From assembly GCA_021816695.1 (NCBI GenBank), contig JAKAXE010000003.1:1-64000 (forward strand): DNA of 64,000 bases, read 5' to 3'. The translations under genes were made by a program, and so were the position numbers. This document shows positions 56,764 to 64,000 of this stretch, one piece after another (positions within the stretch are counted from its first letter, which is position 1; each line of letters starts with the position of its first letter). The DNA is from a bacterium. Its GTDB lineage: Bacteria; Chloroflexota; Dormibacteria; Aeolococcales; Bog-877. The notes beneath the pieces were generated by a model, which ran no database searches, had not been told where the DNA came from, and worked only from the letters and a program-made list of their open reading frames with translations.

Positions 56764-58046
56764 CTCGCCCCCTCCTCGGCCGACTCACCACTGATCAGCA
56801 GGTCCCGGATGCGCACCTCAACCCCTTCCAGTGGAAGGCTCTCCTGAGTGTGACCGGCCATGCTCCGGACGGTGACCGTCCGCTCCCGAAGCTCCGATTC
56901 TCCCAGGATCAGCGCCATCCGCACCCCCGAGCGTTCGGCGAAGGAGAGCTTGGCCCGCAGCCCGCGGGACCCGGCGTCCGTCAACACCGACAGCCCGGCA
57001 CCGCGAAGGCGGTCAGCGAGGGCCACGGCTGCCTTGCGGTCAGCAGGAGGTGCGCTGAGGACCGCCACCTCAGGTCCGCCCGGCTCCGGTACCGGAGCCG
57101 AGATCATGGCCACCCTCTCCAGCCCAGCGGCGAATCCCACCCCCGGGAGCGGTGGGTACCCCAGCAGCTCCGACAGCCCGTCGTAGCGGCCCCCGCCGAA
57201 GAGCGCGTTCTGGGCCCCGGCCAGCTCCTGATGCCAGACCTCAAAGGCGGTCCGCGCGTAGTAATCCAGGCCACGGACCAGGCGGTGGTTCACTGTGAAG
57301 GGGATTCCCAGCGCCGAGAGGGCCCCCTGGACTTGCTCAAAAGCCTGCCGGCACTCGGAGCAGAGGTAGTCGATGGTCCTCGGGGCCCTGTCCAGGAGAC
57401 CTTCTCCGGCCAGCTCCTTGCTGTCCAGGACCCGCAGCGGATTGCGGCGGAGGCGCTCGCGGTCCAGCTCCGGGAGAGCCGCCATCTGCGGCTCGAAGAA
57501 CGACAGCAGCGCCGCCCGGTAGGCGGGGCGGCACTCGCGGTCTCCCAGCGAATTCAGCTGCAGGGTGGTTCCGCTGATCCCCAGCCGCTCCAGCCACCTC
57601 CAGGCCAGCCCGATGACCTCCGCGTCCACCTCCGGCTCGGAGTCCCCAAGGGCCTCGACGCCGAACTGATGGAACTGGCGGTAGCGCCCCTTGCCGGGCC
57701 GGTCGTAGCGGAACATCGGGCCGGAGTAGGAGATCCGCACCGGTAGCGGTTCCTGGCGCAGTGGGGATTCCCAGAAGGCCCGGACCACGGGAGCCGTGCC
57801 CTCCGGGCGGAGGGTCAGGGATCGCCCGCCCCGGTCGGGGAAGGTGTACATCTCGCGGGTGACGACATCAGTGGCCTCCCCGACACCCCGGACGAACAGG
57901 TCAGTCGACTCAAAGATGGGCGTCTCGATCTGCCGGTAACCGTGGGCCGCGGCCACCTGGAGCCCCGCCGCCAGCACCCGATTGAGGCGCGCCAGGGGCT
58001 CGGGCAGCAGGTCCTCCGTGCCCCGTGGTCGTGAGATTCCAGTCAC
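56760..58046 (-). CDS. hisS: histidyl-tRNA synthetase
   Basis: PRGTEDLLP, RPEGTAPVVRA, RGLDYYARTAFEVW, GGGRYDGL. Confidence 0.96.
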   Translation of the reverse strand: MTGISRPRGTEDLLPEPLARLNRVLAAGLQVAAAHGYRQIETPIFESTDLFVRGVGEATDVVTREMYTFPDRGGRSLTLRPEGTAPVVRAFWESPLRQEPLPVRISYSGPMFRYDRPGKGRYRQFHQFGVEALGDSEPEVDAEVIGLAWRWLERLGISGTTLQLNSLGDRECRPAYRAALLSFFEPQMAALPELDRERLRRNPLRVLDSKELAGEGLLDRAPRTIDYLCSECRQAFEQVQGALSALGIPFTVNHRLVRGLDYYARTAFEVWHQELAGAQNALFGGGRYDGLSELLGYPPLPGVGFAAGLERVAMISAPVPEPGGPEVAVLSAPPADRKAAVALADRLRGAGLSVLTDAGSRGLRAKLSFAERSGVRMALILGESELRERTVTVRSMAGHTQESLPLEGVEVRIRDLLISGESAEEGAS

Positions 58047-58081
58047 TGCCTAGGTCAGTCTACCGAGCTTGCAGGTGGTGA

Positions 58082-60238
58082 TCACCCGGCCTCCCGGACC
58101 ACCTGGACCACGTCGCGCACCCCCTCGAGCCTCTCCAGCAGCCGACTCAGCTCGGTGAGACTGGTGACCTCGACCACCGTGGAGATCACTGCCTGGTTCC
58201 GTCCCTCCACCTCCACCGCCGCCCCGCTGAGGTTGACCTTGCTCTCAGCGATCGCGGTGGCTACGTCCCGGAGCAGCCCGGTCCGGTCCCGCCCCTCGAT
58301 CCGCAGCCGGACGGGATACACCTGGCGGCTGTCCCGGTCCCACTCCACCTCCACCAGGCGCCGAGGGTCAGCGGCGTTGACCACGTTCACGCAGTCCGCG
58401 CGGTGCACCGAGACTCCCCGGCCCCGGGTCACGTAGCCGCGAATCGGCTCTCCGGGCACCGGCTTGCAGCAGCGGGCGACCGTGGTCAGGAGGTCGGTGA
58501 GCCCCGCCACCCGGACCCCGCCGCTGGGGCTGGGGCGCGACACCAGGGGGATGGTGGGGCCGGCGACGGGCTGGGTCGCCGCCTCCTCCCCGGCGGCCCA
58601 GCGCAGCACCACCTGCCGGGCCGACAGCTCACCGTACCCCAGGGCGGCGAAGAAGTCGGGAAGCTCCGGGATCCGGAATTCGCGAGCCAGCTCCTGCAGG
58701 CGGGCCGCGGGAATGGACTGCAGCTGGGCACCGCGCATCCGCCGCAGCTCCCGATCCAGGAGCTCACGCCCTCGGGCGACGTTCTCCTCCCGCCGCTCCC
58801 GCTTGAACCACTGGCGGATCTTCTCCCGGGCGCTGCTGGTGCGGGCGAAGTTGAGCCAGTCTCGGCTGGGTCCGTGGCGCTCCGACCTGGTGGTCAGGAC
58901 CTCCACGATGTCCCCGTTCTGGAGCCGGTAGTCCAGGGGCACCATGCGCGAGTTGGCCTTGGCTCCCAGGCAGCGGTGGCCCACATCGGTGTGGATCCGA
59001 TAGGCGAAGTCTATGGCCGTGGAGCCGGCGGGCAGCGAGAGGACGTCGCCCTTGGGGGTGAAGACGAAGACCTCGTCCTGGAAGACGTCGAGCCGGACGT
59101 GCTCCACGAAGCGCTCGGCGTCCAGCACCTCCTTCTGCCACTCCAGCAGCGAGCGCAGCCAGCCGAACCCGGCGTCGAGGCGCTGATCGGCCGGGGTTCC
59201 CTCCTTGTAGTGCCAGTGGGCGGCGATCCCCTCCTCGGCGGTGCGGTGCATCTCGCGGGTGCGGATCTGGATCTCCACCGGCTCACCGGCCTCCCCCACC
59301 ACGGTGGTGTGCAGGGACTGGTAGCCATTGCCCTTGGGCATGGCGATGTAGTCCTTGAAACGCCCGGGAATCGGCTTCCAGAGTGAGTGCACCACCCCGA
59401 GGGCACCGTAGCAGGAGCGGACGTCCTCGCAGATGACCCGGAGGGCCACCAGGTCGTAGATCTCCCCGATGGAGCGGCCTCCCTGCTGCATCTTGCGGTA
59501 GACGCTGGTGATGTTCTTGGGCCGCCCGGCCACCTCGGCGACCAGCCCGTTGGCCCCCAGCTCCTGGAGCAGGCGCTCGCGGGCCAGTTCCAGGGCGGTC
59601 TCCCGCTGGCGGCGCTGGGAGAGGATCTCCTGGCGCACCCGCTCATAGTTGTCATGGTCGAGAACCGAGAAGGCGAGGTCTTCCAGCTCCGCCTTCACCT
59701 GTCCCATCCCCAGGCGGTGGGCCAGGGGGGCGTAGATGTCCATCGTCTCCTGGGCGATCCGGCGCCGACGCTCCTCGGGCAGGGGGGCGATGGTGCGCAT
59801 GTTGTGCAGCCGGTCGGCCAGTTTGATCAGGACCACCCGCAGGTCCTCGGCCATGGCGATCAACATCTTGCGGATGTTCTCGGCCTGGACCTGGGCCTGC
59901 GAATGCAGTTTGATCCGCCCCAGCTTGGTGACCCCCTGCACCAGCCGCTCCACCGACTCCCCGAACTCCTCGCGGATCTGCTCCGAACTCACGGCGGTGT
60001 CCTCCACGACATCGTGGAGGAGGGCGGCGGCCAGGGCATCTGGGTCCAGATGCATCTCGGCGAGCTGGACCGCGACGGACAGGGGATGGGTGATGTAGGG
60101 CTCCCCCGAGAGCCGCAGCTGCCCCTCGTGGGCGCGCTCCGCCAAGAGGTAGGCGCGCTCCACCGTGGCCACCTCGGCGTCCCCCAGGTAGTCCAGCCGG
60201 GCGGCGAGATCAGCGAACTGGGTGCTCAATTCAGCCAT
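58082..60238 (-). CDS. rel: bifunctional (p)ppGpp synthetase/hydrolase
   Basis: AALLHDVVEDTAVS (HD), RFKDYIAMPKGNGYQSLHTTVVG (synthetase), TGS and ACT regions; start MAELSTQ at 60238. Confidence 0.95.
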   Translation of the reverse strand: MAELSTQFADLAARLDYLGDAEVATVERAYLLAERAHEGQLRLSGEPYITHPLSVAVQLAEMHLDPDALAAALLHDVVEDTAVSSEQIREEFGESVERLVQGVTKLGRIKLHSQAQVQAENIRKMLIAMAEDLRVVLIKLADRLHNMRTIAPLPEERRRRIAQETMDIYAPLAHRLGMGQVKAELEDLAFSVLDHDNYERVRQEILSQRRQRETALELARERLLQELGANGLVAEVAGRPKNITSVYRKMQQGGRSIGEIYDLVALRVICEDVRSCYGALGVVHSLWKPIPGRFKDYIAMPKGNGYQSLHTTVVGEAGEPVEIQIRTREMHRTAEEGIAAHWHYKEGTPADQRLDAGFGWLRSLLEWQKEVLDAERFVEHVRLDVFQDEVFVFTPKGDVLSLPAGSTAIDFAYRIHTDVGHRCLGAKANSRMVPLDYRLQNGDIVEVLTTRSERHGPSRDWLNFARTSSAREKIRQWFKRERREENVARGRELLDRELRRMRGAQLQSIPAARLQELAREFRIPELPDFFAALGYGELSARQVVLRWAAGEEAATQPVAGPTIPLVSRPSPSGGVRVAGLTDLLTTVARCCKPVPGEPIRGYVTRGRGVSVHRADCVNVVNAADPRRLVEVEWDRDSRQVYPVRLRIEGRDRTGLLRDVATAIAESKVNLSGAAVEVEGRNQAVISTVVEVTSLTELSRLLERLEGVRDVVQVVREAG

Positions 60239-60287
60239 TTTAGGGTGGACCTGAGCGCCGAGCCGCCGCCGCCGCCCGGGCGCCGGC

Positions 60288-61712
60288 TCAGGCCGGCGGC
60301 GACGGGTCCACGGCTCGGAAGCGGAGAACCTGGACCCGGAGCGGGCGGGGTGGGGCCAGCCAGCACTCAACCTCAAGCTGCCCCCCCTCGCACCGGAGCC
60401 TCCAGGTGGCACGCAGCCGACCACTGAAAACTGGCGGTGCCACCTGGAGAACAGGGCCGAGGCGCTGGCGCAGGTCGCGCAGCTCCTCGGCCCGGCGCTC
60501 AGCCGGTCGGTCCAGCAGCAGGTTGTCCGCCGCCAGCTCGGCCCAGGCCCCGGAGCCTTCGCCCTCATACAGGGAGCTGACCCTCTGCTGTACCCAGGAC
60601 CACTCCGGTGGTGTTTCCGGGGCGGCGGCCGGCACCGCCTCCGCCACCAGCTCGAGCGCCTCGAAGACCGGACGGGAGAGGGGGGCGTAGGTGAGATTGC
60701 TGAAGGCGAACACCCCAACTCCGTGCTTGGGAAGCCACTGGACATGAGAGCCGAATCCGGGCAGGCCGCCGCCGTGGTAGACCACCCTCCCCAGACGGGC
60801 CGACTCCGCCACGAACAGCCCAAGACCGTACCCCGAGGGACCGCCGCCCGGCGCCGGATGGTCCCGAGGCGGAACCACGATGTGGCCCCTCTGCATCTCC
60901 CGCCGCGAGGACGCCCGGAGCAGCGGGGAGCCCAACTCCTCGCCCACCCACGCCGAGAGCTGAAAGCCAACGTACCTGGCGAAGTCCGCCACCGTGGTCC
61001 ACAGCCCCCCCATGGCCCCGAAGGCACCGTCCCGCAATGGCGGCTCCTCCACGTACCCGGCGCCCTCCCGACGGTATCCCCGCGCCCTCCTGGTCCCCGT
61101 AAGGCTGGCAAAGTCGAACACCGAGTCCTCCATCCCCAGCGGCCGCAGCAGCACCTCTCGAGCCAGGTCGGCCAGCGGCTTTCCCGAGACGCGCTGGGCG
61201 ACCTGCCCCAGCAGCGCATACCCCAGGTTGGAGTACTCGAATGCCTCGCCGGGCCGCCGGGTGAGGGCCACACCGCCGCCGAGGAGGCGGAGGAACTCCG
61301 CATCGGCTAGCGCCAGTTGGCGATCCGCCCACGGGTCGTCCTCCACGAGGCCCGCGGTCATCGTGAGCAGGTGCCTGAGAGTTATCGACGGGTCATCTGC
61401 ACCCTCGGCGCTCAGCCCCGCAGCCTCCGGGAGGTGCCGCTCGAGCGGGTCCTCGAGCTGGAGCAGTCCGCGGTCACGGAGGGTGAGGATGCACACCGCG
61501 GTGAGGCTCTTGGTCATGGAGGCGATCCGAAAGGCGGTGCCATCCTGCACCGCCTGCCCGCCCGCATGATCCGCTAGTCCGATTTGACCCTGGTGCACCA
61601 GCCGGCCCCCGGCGACCACCCCGAAGGCCAACCCGGGGATCCCCGCCTCCTCGGCGAACCGCCGGAAGATCTCGTCCAGGCCAAGGGATGCCAGGCCCGT
61701 GGCCGCAGTCAT
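60288..61712 (-). CDS. serine hydrolase, beta-lactamase class C family
   Basis: FRIASMTKSLTAVCIL (SxxK), YSNLGYALLGQV (YxN). Confidence 0.9.
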   Translation of the reverse strand: MTAATGLASLGLDEIFRRFAEEAGIPGLAFGVVAGGRLVHQGQIGLADHAGGQAVQDGTAFRIASMTKSLTAVCILTLRDRGLLQLEDPLERHLPEAAGLSAEGADDPSITLRHLLTMTAGLVEDDPWADRQLALADAEFLRLLGGGVALTRRPGEAFEYSNLGYALLGQVAQRVSGKPLADLAREVLLRPLGMEDSVFDFASLTGTRRARGYRREGAGYVEEPPLRDGAFGAMGGLWTTVADFARYVGFQLSAWVGEELGSPLLRASSRREMQRGHIVVPPRDHPAPGGGPSGYGLGLFVAESARLGRVVYHGGGLPGFGSHVQWLPKHGVGVFAFSNLTYAPLSRPVFEALELVAEAVPAAAPETPPEWSWVQQRVSSLYEGEGSGAWAELAADNLLLDRPAERRAEELRDLRQRLGPVLQVAPPVFSGRLRATWRLRCEGGQLEVECWLAPPRPLRVQVLRFRAVDPSPPA

Positions 61713-61734
61713 CCTGGACCGGTGGAAGAGAGCC

Positions 61735-62178
61735 TCATCGGCCCACTCGGGCCTCCGGCGACTGTTGGGGGGCGTCTGGTTGGAGGAACTCCAGCCGGTT
61801 GCCGAATGGATCGTGAGCGTAGAAGCGCCGAAACCCGGGGAAGTCGGGGTCCCACAAGACCTCCACGCCCCCGGTGGTCAGGCTTCCGGCCAGCTCGTCC
61901 AGCTTGTTGGTGAGTATTCCCGGGTGGGCTTTGCGGACGGCCCGGAACTCCTGCTCGACCCCCAGGTGGACCTCCAGTGAGGGTCCGCGGAACCAGGCAC
62001 CCCCCCGTGACCTCAGAACCGGAGGCTTCTCCACCTCAGTCAACTGGAGCAGACCCTGGTAGAAGCGCCGGGCATCATCCTCACCGCCGGCGGGCATCGC
62101 CAGCTGCACGTGGTGGAGGCGGAAGCCGAAGTCCTGGGCCACCGTGCGCACCTCTGGGGGTATCTCAGAATCCGGCAC
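61735..62178 (-). CDS. VOC/glyoxalase family protein
   Basis: LHHVQLAMPAGGEDDARRFYQGLLQLTEVEKP, HDPFGNRLEFLQ. Confidence 0.88.
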   Translation of the reverse strand: MPDSEIPPEVRTVAQDFGFRLHHVQLAMPAGGEDDARRFYQGLLQLTEVEKPPVLRSRGGAWFRGPSLEVHLGVEQEFRAVRKAHPGILTNKLDELAGSLTTGGVEVLWDPDFPGFRRFYAHDPFGNRLEFLQPDAPQQSPEARVGR

Positions 62179-62315
62179 CCGAAGAGTATGTCAGACCAGG
62201 ATTTGACCTCAGACCGGCTGGGGGCTGCGACCCCCGGGTGGTCGCCCCGGGTCAGCCGTCAGAGTGCCGACGGGGCACCCGAAATTACGGGTTGGCGTGG
62301 CAGAATGGCGGGAGC

Positions 62316-62990
62316 ATGAGAGCCGACCCGTTCGACTCCCGCGCCGCCTCCCAGTTGGTGCCCCCGCGCACGTCGCAGCTGCCAGCCCTCCATGTGGAGG
62401 AGGTGGACAAATGGTTCGGCCGGAAGGTGGTCCTCCGCGGGATCGATCTCAACGTGTGGCCCGGAGAGGTGGTCGGGCTGGTGGGCGAGAACGGGTGCGG
62501 CAAGACCACGCTGCTGCGCATCTGCGCCGGGCTGGTGGCCCCGGACCGGGGCACCGTGCGGATCACGGGTCAACTGGGCTACTGCCCTCAGCAGCCCGGC
62601 CTGTTCGACCGGCTCACGGCTGACGAGCATCTGGCCTACTTCGGGGCCGGCCGCGGCCTGGGCCGGGCGGAAGCGGTAGCCGAGGGGCGGCGGATCCTTG
62701 GTTCGTTCGGCTTCCCCGCCCGGGAGCGGGCCGTCGCCGGCCAGCTCTCGGGTGGCACCCGCCAGAAGCTCAACCTGGCGCTGGCCCTCCTCGGGCGCCC
62801 GACCGTCCTCCTCCTTGACGAGCCGTACCAGGGATTCGACCACGGCGTGTACGTCAACTTCTGGGACCACGTGGACAGCTGGCGTCGCGCCGGTCAGGCC
62901 ATCCTCGTGGTCACCCACATGCTGGCGGAGCAGGACCGGGTCGACAGGGTGGTCGACCTCAGCATGACCCGGGGGGACGGCGCGGGATGA
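62316..62990 (+). CDS. ABC transporter ATP-binding protein
   Basis: Walker A GENGCGKTTLLR, QLSGGTRQKLNLALALL, Walker B TVLLLDEP. Confidence 0.93.
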   Translation: MRADPFDSRAASQLVPPRTSQLPALHVEEVDKWFGRKVVLRGIDLNVWPGEVVGLVGENGCGKTTLLRICAGLVAPDRGTVRITGQLGYCPQQPGLFDRLTADEHLAYFGAGRGLGRAEAVAEGRRILGSFGFPARERAVAGQLSGGTRQKLNLALALLGRPTVLLLDEPYQGFDHGVYVNFWDHVDSWRRAGQAILVVTHMLAEQDRVDRVVDLSMTRGDGAG

Positions 62991-63688
62991 GCTTCTGGCA
63001 TCACGTCCTTACCGCGGCGGAGATGCAGGGACGGCAACTGGGCCGGAGGCGCGTCTCCCTCCTCATCGTGGTGGCCCTTCCGGTGGCGCTGTATCTCAGC
63101 CAGGATGCCAGCAGCCCGGAGAACGCCATCGGCTTCGGGGCCCTGGGGGTGGCGTGGGCTCTGGCCACCACCGCCCTCTTCGCCGCCCTCTCGGCGCGCG
63201 AGTCAGAGCCCCGGCTGATCCTGTCCGGCTACCGTTCAGCGGAGCTGCTCCTGGGACGGCTGCTGGTCCTTCTCCTGGGTGGCTTCGTGCTGTGCGCGCT
63301 GGCGGCGGTGGCCATGGGACTCATCTCCAAACCGGTTTCCGAGGGCGACATGCTCGCCGCCTGCGCCCTGGTGGCGGTGATCAGCGTGCCGCTTGGCCTG
63401 GCGGTGGGAGCGGTCCTGCCCACGGATCTCGAGGGGACCCTGGTGATCATCGGAGCGGTGGGGGTTCAGCTCTCCCTGCCCCAGAACTCCGCCGCCAACC
63501 TGGCGTTGCCGCTGGACGCCCCCATCCAGTTCGCCTCACGCGCCGGAGGGTTCACGGGAAGCGCGCCTGGGCTGATGCTGCTGCAGGCCGGCCTCTACAC
63601 GGCGGCGCTGATTCTCATCTCCATGGTGGCCTGGTCCCGAAGGGTGGGCCGGCGCGGTGAGGTGGTGATCCAGGCGGAGGGCGGGTGA
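62987..63688 (+). CDS. ABC transporter permease
   Basis: ~6 hydrophobic segments, 4-nt overlap with the ATPase gene. Confidence 0.8.
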   Translation: MSFWHHVLTAAEMQGRQLGRRRVSLLIVVALPVALYLSQDASSPENAIGFGALGVAWALATTALFAALSARESEPRLILSGYRSAELLLGRLLVLLLGGFVLCALAAVAMGLISKPVSEGDMLAACALVAVISVPLGLAVGAVLPTDLEGTLVIIGAVGVQLSLPQNSAANLALPLDAPIQFASRAGGFTGSAPGLMLLQAGLYTAALILISMVAWSRRVGRRGEVVIQAEGG

Positions 63689-63723
63689 GCTAACCACGTC
63701 CCGTCTGGGTTCGGGCCTCTGCC

Positions 63724-64000
63724 TCAGTCCCGCTTGCGCAGCTGGGCTATCGCCAGGCCCAGCACGGTGACGCCGATCACCGCGACGATGCCCACGTCCA
63801 AGGGCAGGGGCAGGGTGTAGCTACCGATCGTCACCTGGGCGGCGTTGATGAAGGGGGCCGGGTAGCCCGAGTTGCTGAAGAGCGACACCCGGACGGGGGC
63901 GATGGCGTAGGTGACGGGATCGAAGCGGGTGAGGACCGCCATCCAGGTGGGCAGGCCCTTCAGGGGGAAGAGCGCCCCGCTCAGGAAGAGCATGGGCATC
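63724..64000 (-). CDS. ABC-2 type transporter permease (partial; 5' end outside window)
   Basis: MLFLSGALFPLKGLPTWMAVLTRFDPVTYAIAPVR, DrrB/NodJ-like C-terminal region. Confidence 0.8.
   Translation of the reverse strand, partial: MPMLFLSGALFPLKGLPTWMAVLTRFDPVTYAIAPVRVSLFSNSGYPAPFINAAQVTIGSYTLPLPLDVGIVAVIGVTVLGLAIAQLRKRD

Noticed and set aside
58082-61303. 1073-aa ORF extending rel upstream across the beta-lactamase-like gene
   Set aside because: The extra ~350 residues are an out-of-frame reading of the 60288-61712 gene; the conserved Rel N-terminus starts at 60238
1-64000. CRISPR arrays, transposases, integrases, prophage or defence-island genes
   Set aside because: None recognised; gene content is almost entirely core housekeeping with operonic overlaps

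Overview
Gene-dense, very high-GC bacterial chromosome segment. The gene content and order look like a Chloroflexota/Dormibacterota- or Actinobacteria-like lineage; this is inferred from gene context and not proven. Most of the window is conserved housekeeping DNA on the minus strand: ribF-truB-nrnA-rbfA-infB-ylxR-nusA-rimP, secDF-ruvB-ruvA-ruvC-yebC-tyrS, mpg-pheT-pheS-rplT-rpmI-infC-thrS, rsmA-tatD-rsmI-dinG-cmk-rluB-scpB-scpA-recN-nadK, xseB-xseA-nusB-asp23-efp, prepilin peptidase-mltG-ruvX-membrane protein-pilM/ftsA-like-alaS-sigma/anti-sigma, aspS-hisS-rel. Plus-strand exceptions are csaA, two PspA paralogs, an MBL-rhodanese gene, an HD-GYP gene, a small zinc-finger gene and an ABC transporter. 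tRNA-Tyr, tRNA-Val and a partial tRNA are present. I found no CRISPR array, transposon or prophage. The most notable observations are: (1) a promoter-to-terminator ~240-nt structured non-coding RNA of unrecognised family at ~19863-20101; (2) a PspA-PspAA fusion in a Psp/HtpX membrane-stress island that also holds a second, membrane-anchored PspA; (3) an AUA-initiated infC that the ORF track missed; and several divergent protein motifs (EF-P tip loop, degenerate anti-sigma kinase, Cys-rich SecDF, tandem HD-GYP).
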